Below are positions 33,767 to 43,467 of a DNA stretch of 64,000 bases, one piece after another (position 1 is the stretch's first letter; each line of letters opens with the position of its first letter). The position numbers were made by a program, and so were the translations under genes. Below the pieces are notes generated by a model. That model worked only from the letters and a program-made list of their open reading frames with translations, did no database searches and had not been told where the DNA came from. The stretch lies in the NCBI RefSeq assembly GCF_003002875.1, contig NZ_PVTH01000012.1, positions 1 through 64,000 of the forward strand, read 5' to 3'. The stretch comes from Arcticibacter pallidicorallinus. Its GTDB lineage: Bacteria; Bacteroidota; Bacteroidia; Sphingobacteriales; Sphingobacteriaceae.

Positions 33767-34429
33767 TTATTGACTAAACGTGAACTGGAGGATGTTTGCG
33801 CCCATTTTTAAGGCTTTAAGTCGCGTAGCTTCCGAGTCTCCCGGATAAGTTCCGGCATCTTCCCAGCCATTGCCAAGGTCTGCCTCATATGTATAATAGC
33901 ATACTACCCTGCCTTTATATATAAGCGCGAATCCTTGCGGTCTTTTTCCGTCATGTTCATGTATCTTAGGCAGACCTGCCGGGAAAGAGAACTTCTGATG
34001 GTAAAGAGGATGTGAGGATGGCAGCTCCACAAAGTCAAGCTCGGGAAATACCTTCTTCATCTGCGGACGAATGTATTGGTCTAATCCGTAGTTGTCATCA
34101 ATATGGAGAAATCCGCCTCCCAATAGGTAATTCCGAAGATTCCTTGCTTCTGAATCAGAAAATTGAACGTTCCCATGACCTGTCATGTAGATGAATGGGT
34201 ACTGAAACAGTGTTGAGCTACCGACGTCTGCAATCGCCTCTTCCCGATCAATATTTGTCCCTAGCTGGGAATTAGAAAACGTAATTAAGTTTGTGAGCGC
34301 CGTACGGTTTCCATACCAGTCACCGCCGCCATTGTACTTAAGCCTGGCTATTTTATAAGAGGAGCTAAAGCTAAATGCCATGATCAACGGCAATACAAGA
34401 GGTACTACCAATGACCATCTGCTTATCAT
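33767..34429 (-). CDS. DUF4159 domain exported protein
   Basis: A 220-residue protein with an N-terminal signal or anchor (residues 5-22). The DUF4159 domain follows: IARLKYNGGGDWYGNRTALTNL, YPFIYMTGHGNVQFSDSEARNLRNYLLGGGFLHIDDNYG and a GWEDAGTYPGDSEATRLKAL tail. The fold is predicted to be like class I glutamine amidotransferases. Function is unknown. Its start overlaps the rsmE stop by 4 bp, so it is translationally coupled. It is convergent with gldJ. Confidence 0.85.
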   Translation of the reverse strand: MISRWSLVVPLVLPLIMAFSFSSSYKIARLKYNGGGDWYGNRTALTNLITFSNSQLGTNIDREEAIADVGSSTLFQYPFIYMTGHGNVQFSDSEARNLRNYLLGGGFLHIDDNYGLDQYIRPQMKKVFPELDFVELPSSHPLYHQKFSFPAGLPKIHEHDGKRPQGFALIYKGRVVCYYTYEADLGNGWEDAGTYPGDSEATRLKALKMGANILQFTFSQ

Positions 34430-35124
34430 CTATTCAAAAAGTTAATTTCAAAACATGCTTCAAGGGCTGCGGTTTCCGTCCGGAGCCTACTGGTACCCAA
34501 AGTGATAGGCTGACACCCATAATTTAACGCTGAATCCAGCTCCGATGAAGTAAAATCACCTTCAGGACCAATTAAAATTGTGTAATGGCCGCTTGGGGTG
34601 ATCAAATCTTTAAGGGGAACTTTTTCACCGTCCATACAGTGAGCTATGTACCTATCGCCGGAGATATTCTTAATAAAATCCCTATACTTTTGGGGTTCAT
34701 TAAGCTTAGGATGGTAAGCTTTAAGAGATTGTTTTACAGCAGATGTTATGACCCTTTCCAGACGCTCAGTCTTCACCTCTTTTCTTTCGGACCTGTCACA
34801 AATAACTGGTGATATCTCGTCAATACCGATCTCAGTGGCTTTCTCTAAGAACCATTCCAATCGCTCGATGTTTTTTGTTGGAGCGATGGCGATATGTAAA
34901 TAGTGATTCCTTTTTTGATACTCCCTTGTCTCACGGACAACTTTAAGCTCAGTTCTTTTGGCGTCGGGATTGACGATAACAGCTTCGAAAATACCGCCAC
35001 GACCGTCAATCAACTGAACAATATCATCTTTTTGCAATCTAAGCACCCGAACGCAATGTTTGCTTTCGTCTGGATTCATGATATAAACATCTCCAGCAAT
35101 ATCCGGTGTGTAGAATAAATGCAT
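34426..35124 (-). CDS. rsmE: 16S rRNA (uracil-1498-N3) methyltransferase
   Basis: A 232-residue SPOUT-class enzyme that methylates U1498 of 16S rRNA. The N-terminal PUA-like domain includes ESKHCVRVLRLQKDDIVQLIDGRGG. The SPOUT domain has YLHIAIAPTKNIERLEWFLEKATEIGI, PVICDRSERKEVK and the knot IGPEGDFTSSELD. Normal length. It lies 5 bases downstream of the hemolysin-type gene and overlaps DUF4159. Confidence 0.93.
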   Translation of the reverse strand: MHLFYTPDIAGDVYIMNPDESKHCVRVLRLQKDDIVQLIDGRGGIFEAVIVNPDAKRTELKVVRETREYQKRNHYLHIAIAPTKNIERLEWFLEKATEIGIDEISPVICDRSERKEVKTERLERVITSAVKQSLKAYHPKLNEPQKYRDFIKNISGDRYIAHCMDGEKVPLKDLITPSGHYTILIGPEGDFTSSELDSALNYGCQPITLGTSRLRTETAALEACFEINFLNR

Positions 35125-35129
35125 AAGAG

Positions 35130-36455
35130 CTACCGTTCGTCAATCATATCCTCCTGATTTATAACCAGGTCAAGCTTTACAGACTCAATATTCTGCTCTG
35201 TTTTTTTCATGATAGTGATGATATAACCGTAAAATTCTTTACGTTCACCCACCTCCGGTATCTTACCGAACAGGTCACCAACCAGACCACCTACCGTATC
35301 ATAGTTTTCATCTTCGGGCAGGTCATGAGGCAAATATTCATTCACATCATGTATGGACGCGGATGCGTTAACAATGAATTCATGTTCTGAAACCTTCTCA
35401 ACGATAGGTTTCTCCTCATCAAATTCGTCTTGAATTTCTCCGACCAGCTCTTCCACGATATCTTCAAGAGTCACCATTCCTGCAGTTCCGCCAAACTCAT
35501 CAAGAACAATTGCAATCTGGATACGGTTTAGCTGAAATTCGCTAAGGAGATCATTGATCTTCTTCGTTTCGGGAATGAAATATGGCTTCCTGATGATATC
35601 AGAAACCAACATGCTTTTCTTGTCCGCGAGGATTGGCAAGATATCCTTGGCATGAATCACTCCGACGATCTTATCAATGGTCTCGTCGTAGACAGGTATT
35701 CTGGAATAGCCCTCGCGTACAACTGTGGCAATCACATCTTCAGGAGTAGCAGCAATTTCAATAGCTGAAATCTTAGTACGAGGTACCATTATATTCTTAA
35801 CAACGCGCTCATTGAAGTCAAAAACATTTTTGATCAGCTCATGCTCATTGCTATCTAAAGCCCCACTCTCCTTTCCTTGTTCAAGTAAATATTGAAGCTC
35901 CTCAGAACTGTGTGCTGCTTCATGTCCGCTTATCGCATGTATACCAAGAAGTCTTAGCAGAAAATTCGCAAAGCCGTTCAAGAGCCAGATAAAAGGCCTG
36001 AAAAGCATGTAAAAGAAGTGAAGAGGCAGCGATATCGCCATGGTCACGCCAATAGGTTTCTGGATCGCAATGGACTTAGGAGCAAGCTCCCCGAAGACGA
36101 TGTGAAGGACGGTAATGGTACCAAACGCAATTATCGGTGCAGCGGTTTTAGTAAATGAGGCCACGAACTCAGGATCTGAACCAAACGCAAATAAAATATT
36201 TTGCAGGATATGCTCCATCACCTCTTCTCCGACCCAGCCCAGACCCAGAGATGCAAGCGTAATACCTAACTGCGTTGCCGCAAGATACCCGTCTAAATGC
36301 TGAGTAATGTGCTTAGCTGTCTTAGCTATCCGGTTACCAGACTTCGCATGAATTTCAATTTGTGAAGCCCTGACTTTGACGATAGCAAATTCAGCTGCTA
36401 CGAAAAAGCCGTTCAGTAGAACAAGGAAAAAAGTCAGAAATATCTGGAATCCCAT
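35130..36455 (-). CDS. Hemolysin family CNNM/CBS/CorC protein
   Basis: A 441-residue membrane protein. An N-terminal CNNM (DUF21) domain with three or four helices (residues 1-180) includes FAIVKVRASQIEI and LGLGWVGEE. Two CBS domains follow (VVKNIMVPRTKISAIE; ILADKKSMLVSDIIRKPYFI), then a C-terminal CorC_HlyC transporter-associated domain (LPHDLPEDENYDTVGGLVGDLFG). Members include Mg/Co efflux proteins and GldE; the name hemolysin is historical. It is 8 bases after ppa and 5 before rsmE, within a five-gene run from dedA. Confidence 0.88.
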   Translation of the reverse strand: MGFQIFLTFFLVLLNGFFVAAEFAIVKVRASQIEIHAKSGNRIAKTAKHITQHLDGYLAATQLGITLASLGLGWVGEEVMEHILQNILFAFGSDPEFVASFTKTAAPIIAFGTITVLHIVFGELAPKSIAIQKPIGVTMAISLPLHFFYMLFRPFIWLLNGFANFLLRLLGIHAISGHEAAHSSEELQYLLEQGKESGALDSNEHELIKNVFDFNERVVKNIMVPRTKISAIEIAATPEDVIATVVREGYSRIPVYDETIDKIVGVIHAKDILPILADKKSMLVSDIIRKPYFIPETKKINDLLSEFQLNRIQIAIVLDEFGGTAGMVTLEDIVEELVGEIQDEFDEEKPIVEKVSEHEFIVNASASIHDVNEYLPHDLPEDENYDTVGGLVGDLFGKIPEVGERKEFYGYIITIMKKTEQNIESVKLDLVINQEDMIDER

Positions 36456-36463
36456 TTACTATG

Positions 36464-37003
36464 CTATCCTTTATATGTTTTATCGTACAACTCGATAGAC
36501 TCCTGAATGACCCGGTACGCTTCCTCTTTGCCCATCAATTGTTCTATCGTTACGTTTTTATGCTCCAAGGCTTTATAATCTTGGAAAAAACGTACGATTT
36601 CTTTCATTGTATGGGGAGGCAGAGCAGAGAGGTCATCAATATAGTTTACCGACATATCGTTTTTTGCAACTGCTATAATCTTGTCATCCTGCTCACCGTT
36701 ATCCACCATGTGCATCACACCTATAACCTTTGCTTCAATGAGAGACATCGGAAATACGTCAGCTGAACACAATACGAGGATATCCAACGGATCTTCGTCA
36801 TCGCAGTAGGTCTGCGGAATGAAGCCGTAATTAGCTGGATACATCACTGAAGAAAAAAGTATGCGGTCGAGGCGTAATAAACCCGATTCCTTATCTATCT
36901 CATATTTTGCTTTTGACCCCTTTGGGATCTCAATGATTGCGTTAACAAATTCAGGTAGTTGTTTTCCTGGTGTTACACTATGCCAGGCATTAGAATTGCT
37001 CAT
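36464..37003 (-). CDS. ppa: Inorganic pyrophosphatase
   Basis: A 179-residue family I enzyme that hydrolyses pyrophosphate and so drives biosynthesis. Active-site motifs are KAKYEIDKESGLLRLDR, YPANYGFIPQTYCDDEDPLDILV (metal-binding Asp cluster) and DNGEQDDKIIAV. Soluble and cytoplasmic. Its start overlaps the 3' end of dedA by 14 bp, so the two are coupled. Confidence 0.95.
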   Translation of the reverse strand: MSNSNAWHSVTPGKQLPEFVNAIIEIPKGSKAKYEIDKESGLLRLDRILFSSVMYPANYGFIPQTYCDDEDPLDILVLCSADVFPMSLIEAKVIGVMHMVDNGEQDDKIIAVAKNDMSVNYIDDLSALPPHTMKEIVRFFQDYKALEHKNVTIEQLMGKEEAYRVIQESIELYDKTYKG

Positions 37004-37664
37004 TGTCTTGATTATTTTCGTTGGCTTGAATACGTTCTTTTTTGTTGTCTTTTTTGAAATAGGCTAGTACTAGCGGGATGGCAGTTATAACTATAAATCC
37101 CACGATAATGTATAACAAATATTGGTCAATTTGTTTCTCGAATCTTTTGCCTAAAAAGAATCCCAGCAAGGTCAATGAACCGACCCACAATATGGCCCCT
37201 GACACATTATATAAGGCAAACTTTCGGCTATCCAACTTGATCATTCCTGCTACTATAGGAGCAAAGGTCCTTACAATCGGGATGAATCGCCCCATAATCA
37301 GAGCAAAAGCACCTTGCTTTCTGTAATATGCCTCGGCTGCGATCAGGTATTTCTTCTTGAAGAACATAGTATCCTTCCTGAGATAAAGTACTGGCCCCGT
37401 TTTTTTTCCGAACCAATAGCCAACAAAGTTGCCGGCAATGGCTGTAGCCATCAGGCCAAATATTAAAGTGTAGATGGATACATCTAACTTATCAGTGGCT
37501 ACAAATAATCCTGCTAGAAACAGAAGGTAATCCCCTGGTAAAAAAAAACCGAAAAACAATCCTGTTTCTGCGAAAACCACAAATAACAGAAGATAGAACC
37601 CTCCTTCTCGAAGTAGAAGCTCAGGGTTTATAAGATGTTGGAGATAATCCCAGAATTCGTACAT
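36990..37664 (-). CDS. DedA family membrane protein
   Basis: A 224-residue integral membrane protein of the DedA/SNARE-associated (VTT) family, some members of which flip undecaprenyl phosphate or phosphatidylethanolamine. It has a re-entrant motif with FFGFFLPGDYLLFLAGL and the conserved GRFIPIVRTFAPIVAGM, and four or five hydrophobic segments. The highly charged C-terminus (KKDNKKERIQANENNQDN) overlaps the ppa start. A perfect palindrome lies 4 bases upstream of the ATG. Confidence 0.9.
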   Translation of the reverse strand: MYEFWDYLQHLINPELLLREGGFYLLLFVVFAETGLFFGFFLPGDYLLFLAGLFVATDKLDVSIYTLIFGLMATAIAGNFVGYWFGKKTGPVLYLRKDTMFFKKKYLIAAEAYYRKQGAFALIMGRFIPIVRTFAPIVAGMIKLDSRKFALYNVSGAILWVGSLTLLGFFLGKRFEKQIDQYLLYIIVGFIVITAIPLVLAYFKKDNKKERIQANENNQDNEQF

Positions 37665-37668
37665 AATG

Positions 37669-37692
37669 AATATTCGTAAATCTACGAATATT
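37669..37692. promoter_or_regulatory. Perfect palindrome between nuoN and dedA
   Basis: A 10-bp arm AATATTCGTA and its exact complement TACGAATATT flank a 4-base spacer (AATC). It ends 4 bases before the dedA ATG. It could be a repressor operator or an RNA hairpin covering the dedA ribosome-binding region. It lacks the GC content of a terminator, although a T-run lies upstream of it on the coding strand. Confidence 0.5.
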
Positions 37693-37709
37693 AAATAATT
37701 TTTTTAACG

Positions 37710-39089
37710 TTAAATCAAGCCTGCGATAAAATCTGGATATACTCCCAATACGATTGTTACCAAGGCCGACAACCCTAGAACGAACTTGAAAAACACCGGA
37801 ACGGAAAGCTCTTTACGATCCTCTTGTTTAAAGTACATAGCTACAATCACGCGGAAATAGTAGAAGATGCCGACGATTGCATTCAATACTGCAAACACAA
37901 CTAACACGACGTGATAAGAGGCTAGTGCTCTTGAGAACATCATGAACTTCCCTATAAAACCAGCTGTAAGCGGAATGCCTGCTAAAGACAACATAGCTAT
38001 GGTAAGCGTAAGGGCAAGAAAAGGGTTCTTCTTTGCCAGACCATTGAAGCTGTCAAAGCTATCATTCCCAACCTGTTTCTGCATTAGAATAAGCACTCCA
38101 AAAGCAATGATAGAAGCAACCGAATACGCCGCAGCATAAACAAAAACTGCATTATCAGAGGATCCATTTAATGCTAGCAACGAAAACAGCATATAACCAA
38201 CATGTGATATACTAGAGTAAGCTAGCATTCTCTTAAAATGCTGCTGATACACAGCCGTTACGTTGCCGATCAACAGTGAAAGGACTGCTAGGGTAATGAT
38301 GATTGGCACCCAGAAATCCTGAATTGGGGCGAAGGAAAACATGATTAATCTTAAAAAGGCAGCAAAGCCAGCTGTTTTAACCACGGTGCTCATATAAGCG
38401 GTAATAAGCGATGGTGAACCTTCATAAACGTCCGGAGCCCAAAAGTGAAAAGGGGCCGCCCCTACCTTGAACGCTAACGCGATGATCAGCAAGGTAATCC
38501 CTGTATATAACAATGGTGATACTCCTGCCGGATCATTCAAGATATACTGCTTAATCATCTCAAGATCAAATGATCCAGATGCGCCATATATAAGTGTTAT
38601 TCCAAACAATAAGATACCCGTAGAAAAAGCACCCATTAAAAAGTATTTCAACGCAGCCTCATTGGAAGCGAAGTCTTTCTTTTTGATACCTGCCAGAATG
38701 TACATACATATCGACATGATCTCTATACCGATGAACAACATCGATAAATTATGGTAGGATACCATTAGGATGATCCCTGCCAGAGAGAAAAGGATCAGGG
38801 CATAATACTCGGCAACGTTAGAGCTGATTCGCTCAAAATAATCCTTCGACAGTGCAAGAATCAAAATAGTGGAAAAGATAGTGATTCCTGAAAAAGCAAC
38901 TGCAAAATGATCGTAAAGCATCATTCTGCTGAATATTGGCTCCGCATTTGCACCCCACTCCATCAAAGAAAGAACTAAGGCAACGACAAGACCTATCAAT
39001 GCAACGGGCAATAATGCCTTGCTTGCTTTGAATAAGCCCAGGTATAATAGAATTAATGCTAAAACAGTTATCGTAATTAATGCGCTCAT
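37710..39089 (-). CDS. nuoN: NADH-quinone oxidoreductase subunit N
   Basis: A 459-residue antiporter-like membrane subunit of complex I, with about 14 helices. Signature stretches are KFGxAPFHFWAPD-like FKVGAAPFHFWAPDVYEGSP and YSSISHVGYMLFSLLAL around the proton-channel lysine helices. It is the last gene of the nuo operon, 31 bases after nuoM. It forms one of three proton channels in the membrane arm. Confidence 0.96.
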   Translation of the reverse strand: MSALITITVLALILLYLGLFKASKALLPVALIGLVVALVLSLMEWGANAEPIFSRMMLYDHFAVAFSGITIFSTILILALSKDYFERISSNVAEYYALILFSLAGIILMVSYHNLSMLFIGIEIMSICMYILAGIKKKDFASNEAALKYFLMGAFSTGILLFGITLIYGASGSFDLEMIKQYILNDPAGVSPLLYTGITLLIIALAFKVGAAPFHFWAPDVYEGSPSLITAYMSTVVKTAGFAAFLRLIMFSFAPIQDFWVPIIITLAVLSLLIGNVTAVYQQHFKRMLAYSSISHVGYMLFSLLALNGSSDNAVFVYAAAYSVASIIAFGVLILMQKQVGNDSFDSFNGLAKKNPFLALTLTIAMLSLAGIPLTAGFIGKFMMFSRALASYHVVLVVFAVLNAIVGIFYYFRVIVAMYFKQEDRKELSVPVFFKFVLGLSALVTIVLGVYPDFIAGLI

Positions 39090-39120
39090 TTTTTCTTTAT
39101 TCTGTGTCCCTCGTTCGTAA

Positions 39121-40599
39121 TTAGAATGTGGTACTCACTCCATGTAATTTACCATCTACAAGCTCGACCAGTGACTTTACCGTAGCTTCGGATATATCAA
39201 GAATAGGATTCGGATATACACCTATCAGTATGACCAGGGCACAAACAATACCCAAGACAAGTTTCTCTGTCCCATCGATCTCGCTAAATGTCGACGTCTG
39301 TGCATTGGTGGTCCCAAGCATTATCCTTTGGTACATGCGAAGCATATAAACGGCACCGAAGATGATGGTCAGACCAGCAATTGCGGCTGCCCAGATACTA
39401 TGCTGGTATATACCCATAAGAAGCAGGAACTCACCGATAAAACCGTTGGTTAAAGGCAATGCAACTGTTCCCAGTAGAATAATCAGAAAAGCCACGGCAA
39501 ATTGTGGAGCAACCTTAGCTATTCCTCCAAGTTCGAAACTGTCTCTTGTCTTCATTCTTCTTATAATGATATCAAGCACGAAAAACATTCCAAACACGTT
39601 AATTCCGTGATTCACCATTTGAATCATCGCTCCTTGCAGACCATTAGTGTTCCATACAAAAATACCGGCAGCTATCAGACCAACGTGAGAAATTGACGAA
39701 TAGGCAACGAGTCTTTTGATATCCTTCTGCGTAAAAGCTATCAACGCGGCATAAACGACTCCAATAATTGAAAGAATCAATGCCAACTGACCCCATTGTG
39801 CAAAACCCAAGGGAGCAACAGGAATTAGCCACCTTATTACTCCATAAATCCCCATCTTCAACATAATACCTGACAATAACATCGTTCCCGTAGTCGGAGC
39901 TTCCGTATACGTATCGGGTTGCCAGGTATGAAAAGGAAATACGGGCATTTTTACCGCAAAGGCAATGAAGAAAGCCCAAAAAATCCAGCTTTGTTCTGAT
40001 GAGCTTAAAGCCAACTGGTAGAAGGATTGCACATCATAGCTGCGATCAGGGGTCTGTAAATACAAGTATAGGATGCCGATGAGCATGATCAAACTACCCG
40101 CGAAAGTGTAAATGAAGAATTTCATGTTCACTTTGATGCGGTTTTCACCGCCCCATAAAGCGCAGATAAAATATATAGGGATTAAAGCAGCTTCCCATCC
40201 TACGTAGAACAGGAATGCGTCAAGTGCCGTAAACACCAGTAGTAATGCACTCTGCATAAGAAGAATCAATCCATAAAACGCACCAGGACGGGAATAGGCA
40301 TGTTTAAAACTTGATAGGATGATCAGCGGCATCAACACATTAGTGAGGAGAACGAGTATCATGCTGATACCATCTATACCTGCTTTGAACCTAACGCCAA
40401 AGTAACTTAACCAAGGCTGATCGATAACAAATTGGGGTATAGAGCTTGCAGTGTCGAATCCCGATAAAAGATAAGCTGTCAGCACTAACGATAATAGTGA
40501 CCAAATGAAAGCTACAGTCTTTACCTGCTGCGATCCACCAAATAAGAATGAGATCAAAGCACCAGCTAAAGGCAAAAATATGAGCAGTAAAATTTCCAT
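39121..40599 (-). CDS. nuoM: NADH-quinone oxidoreductase subunit M
   Basis: A 492-residue antiporter-like membrane subunit of complex I. Conserved segments are FYVGWEAALIPIYFICALWGG, VKMPVFPFHTWQPDTYTEAPT and YSSISHVGLIAAGIFVWN. About 14 helices and normal length. It lies 20 bases after nuoL. Confidence 0.96.
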   Translation of the reverse strand: MEILLLIFLPLAGALISFLFGGSQQVKTVAFIWSLLSLVLTAYLLSGFDTASSIPQFVIDQPWLSYFGVRFKAGIDGISMILVLLTNVLMPLIILSSFKHAYSRPGAFYGLILLMQSALLLVFTALDAFLFYVGWEAALIPIYFICALWGGENRIKVNMKFFIYTFAGSLIMLIGILYLYLQTPDRSYDVQSFYQLALSSSEQSWIFWAFFIAFAVKMPVFPFHTWQPDTYTEAPTTGTMLLSGIMLKMGIYGVIRWLIPVAPLGFAQWGQLALILSIIGVVYAALIAFTQKDIKRLVAYSSISHVGLIAAGIFVWNTNGLQGAMIQMVNHGINVFGMFFVLDIIIRRMKTRDSFELGGIAKVAPQFAVAFLIILLGTVALPLTNGFIGEFLLLMGIYQHSIWAAAIAGLTIIFGAVYMLRMYQRIMLGTTNAQTSTFSEIDGTEKLVLGIVCALVILIGVYPNPILDISEATVKSLVELVDGKLHGVSTTF

Positions 40600-40619
40600 T
40601 TATTTCTTATCCTTCTCTG

Positions 40620-42533
40620 TTATATATTATAAAATCCGTAAACCAGTAATGCCACAATTCCGGCCAGCATCATGAATATGTAAAAGCCAACGTTACCCGA
40701 TTGCAGGAGACGTAGAACCTTACTCCCTTCTGAGGTTGCTTTTCCTAACCCGTTGACTAACCCATCAATTGCAGCCTTGTCTACAACCTTGAAGAAGAAG
40801 TAAGACAGCAGATTTAAAGGTTTGGTTACTATTGCATCATAAAGCTCATCAATATAAAATTTATTGTAAGATAGCTTTGCGAACAATCCTCTTGACGCCT
40901 CATCGGGGGCTGGGATATGATGGGCCTTAGCATATCTGGAGTAAGCGTAGATCGCGGAAATCAACGCTGCCATAACGGAAATACCCATCAACAGATATTC
41001 TGTGCTGTGATCCAGGTGGATAACAGATGCGGTAGACAGTCCCTGATGCTCAAATACCGGCGCCATGAAACTCGCCAACCAATGTCCACCACCTAATACC
41101 GCGGGAACATTTAATAATCCGCCGAACACTGATAAGATAGCCAGAACAATCAGCGGAATCGTCATCGACTTTGGAGACTCATGCAGATGACTTGCCTGCT
41201 CTTGGGTTCCCCTAAACTCTCCAAAAAATGTCAGGAACAGCATACGGAACATGTAAAATGATGTTAATAATGCGCCTATCACTCCCAAGACCCACAGCAG
41301 TTGATTTTCCTGATAGGCATGAGCAAGAATTTCGTCCTTAGAGAAGAAACCAGAAAATGGAGGCAGTCCTGAAATTGCCAGAGTTCCTGCAAGCATGGTC
41401 ATAAACGTTACAGGAAGTTTCTTTCTTATCCCACCCATCTTGCGCATGTCCTGCTCATTACTCATCGCATGGATCACAGAACCCGCACAAAGGAACAGCA
41501 GCGCCTTAAAGAAGGCATGGGTAATTACATGAAAGAAAGATCCGGTATAAGCACCTACGCCCAGGCCGAGGAACATGTAACCCAACTGTGAAACTGTAGA
41601 GTACGCAAGAACTTTCTTGATGTCAGTCTGACTTACAGCAATAGCTGCTGCCAGAATCACGGTAATAATGCCTATTACGGCTATGATATCCATCGTCAGA
41701 GGAGACAATGAGAAAAGCAGATTCGAACGAGTAATCATATAAATACCTGCTGTTACCATTGTAGCAGCGTGTATCAAAGCAGAAACCGGAGTTGGTCCGG
41801 CCATAGCATCCGGTAACCACGTAAAAAGTGGAACCTGAGCCGATTTACCTATAGCACCTACGAATAGTAGCAGCGTAATCAGGAGGAGCGTCGAATCCCC
41901 CGATTCGAGCCTCGCAGCGCCCATAAATACATCCCCGAATTCAACACTTCCGAAAGTAGTAAAGATCACAAAAATGGCGATCAGAAACCCAAGGTCTCCT
42001 ATGCGGTTCATAACAAAGGCTTTCTTAGCAGCACTCGCATATGATGGATTAGTGAACCAAAAGCCGATTAACAAATATGAGCACAGGCCAACACCTTCCC
42101 ATCCTATGAACATCACAACATAGTTGGATCCCAGGACCAGAAGTAGCATAAAGAAAATAAAGAGATTCAAATAAGCGAAAAACTTGCCGAATCCTTTATC
42201 ATGACTCATATAACCAATTGAATACACATGAATAAGAAATCCTATTCCGGTGACGATCAACAACATGATCGAGCTGAGAGGATCAATCTGGAAAGCGAAA
42301 GGTATTTTGACAGAACCGGTATTTATCCAATCGAAAAGAGGTATATAAAATGCCTTGATTTCTGAAGCCGATAACTCCGAAAAGATTCCCACACTAACGA
42401 TGAATGAGAGCAGTACAGAAATACTACCTAAAGATCCAATAACAGCTTTTGGCAATACATTCCTGCCCAATCCATTGATCAGAAAGCCAATCAAAGGGAA
42501 CAAAGGAACCAACCAAACTAAATTTATTATCAT
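40620..42533 (-). CDS. nuoL: NADH-quinone oxidoreductase subunit L
   Basis: A 637-residue antiporter-like subunit at the tip of the complex I membrane arm. Conserved parts are FIGWEGVGLCSYLLIGFWF, KSAQVPLFTWLPDAMAGPTP and STVSQLGYMFLGLGVG. The long lateral helix and final transmembrane helix occupy the last 120 residues. Full length. It follows nuoK after 54 bases. Confidence 0.96.
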   Translation of the reverse strand: MIINLVWLVPLFPLIGFLINGLGRNVLPKAVIGSLGSISVLLSFIVSVGIFSELSASEIKAFYIPLFDWINTGSVKIPFAFQIDPLSSIMLLIVTGIGFLIHVYSIGYMSHDKGFGKFFAYLNLFIFFMLLLVLGSNYVVMFIGWEGVGLCSYLLIGFWFTNPSYASAAKKAFVMNRIGDLGFLIAIFVIFTTFGSVEFGDVFMGAARLESGDSTLLLITLLLFVGAIGKSAQVPLFTWLPDAMAGPTPVSALIHAATMVTAGIYMITRSNLLFSLSPLTMDIIAVIGIITVILAAAIAVSQTDIKKVLAYSTVSQLGYMFLGLGVGAYTGSFFHVITHAFFKALLFLCAGSVIHAMSNEQDMRKMGGIRKKLPVTFMTMLAGTLAISGLPPFSGFFSKDEILAHAYQENQLLWVLGVIGALLTSFYMFRMLFLTFFGEFRGTQEQASHLHESPKSMTIPLIVLAILSVFGGLLNVPAVLGGGHWLASFMAPVFEHQGLSTASVIHLDHSTEYLLMGISVMAALISAIYAYSRYAKAHHIPAPDEASRGLFAKLSYNKFYIDELYDAIVTKPLNLLSYFFFKVVDKAAIDGLVNGLGKATSEGSKVLRLLQSGNVGFYIFMMLAGIVALLVYGFYNI

Positions 42534-42587
42534 GAATGTTGTTCGTATTATGTATATAACTAAAGTAGGTACTTCAAAAAAAGAAAA

Positions 42588-42917
42588 TTACCACTTCAAC
42601 CTGTTGAGTATGTTTATATCTGTCGAATTCGTATTTCTGTAAATCATCGTCAGGATAGCCAGACCAATGGCAACCTCAGCTGCGGCCAGGGCCATAATGA
42701 AGAAAACAAACACTTGCCCTGAAGCATCCCCTCTGTATACGGAGAAAGCAGCTAACAGAAGATTAACTGCGTTTAACATTAATTCTACTGACATCAGAAT
42801 AATGATCGCGTTTCTGCGGATCAGAACGCCAATCGTTCCAATCGTGAAAATGATCGAACTCAGAAGAATATAGTGATTTAAAGGTACACCCTGAATTGAT
42901 TGAGTAATTGTTTCCAT
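42588..42917 (-). CDS. nuoK: NADH-quinone oxidoreductase subunit K
   Basis: A 109-residue three-helix subunit. Conserved glutamates in the membrane are visible in MSVELMLNAVNLLLAAF and AAAEVAIGLAILT. Its ATG overlaps the nuoJ stop codon by one base (TAATG), showing coupled translation. Confidence 0.95.
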   Translation of the reverse strand: METITQSIQGVPLNHYILLSSIIFTIGTIGVLIRRNAIIILMSVELMLNAVNLLLAAFSVYRGDASGQVFVFFIMALAAAEVAIGLAILTMIYRNTNSTDINILNRLKW

Positions 42918-43414
42918 TATACGTTATTTGGATCCTTCTTAGCTAATAAAACTGCCCCGACCATTGCTGCAAGAAGCAGAATTGAGGACACCTCGAACGG
43001 TAACAAAAAGTCTTTGAATAATACCTTTCCTAAATTCTTTACCAGGCCGATGTCAGGGTTCTTCAATAACACTGGATCTGACACATGCACGAGCTTAAGT
43101 GATCCCGCCAACGTCAGTAGTAAACAAAGACCAGCAATCACTCCAGCAACCTTCAATAGGTTTGATTTCATTGGCTCAGACTCCTTATTCAGGTTTAAGA
43201 GCATGAGTACATATAAGAACAGGACTAATATGGCACCCATATATACAATAAAATTCACAATCGCCAGAAACTGTGCATTCAGTAAAATGTAATGTATCGA
43301 GAACGTAAAAAAGGTGACGATCAGATATAACACGCTATACACTGGATTTTTAGTAAAAATCACCAGGAGCGAAAAGAAAATGGATAAAAAAGCAACTAAA
43401 TAGAAAAGATTCAT
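42917..43414 (-). CDS. nuoJ: NADH-quinone oxidoreductase subunit J
   Basis: A 165-residue membrane subunit with five helices. The conserved helix 3 is FIVYMGAILVLFLYVLMLLN, with the pi-bulge region important for coupling. It begins 53 bases after nuoI. Confidence 0.94.
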   Translation of the reverse strand: MNLFYLVAFLSIFFSLLVIFTKNPVYSVLYLIVTFFTFSIHYILLNAQFLAIVNFIVYMGAILVLFLYVLMLLNLNKESEPMKSNLLKVAGVIAGLCLLLTLAGSLKLVHVSDPVLLKNPDIGLVKNLGKVLFKDFLLPFEVSSILLLAAMVGAVLLAKKDPNNV

Positions 43415-43467
43415 TAATTCCTCTGTTTGACTTTGACAGCCTTAAACCTGTTCAAAGGTATGATATT

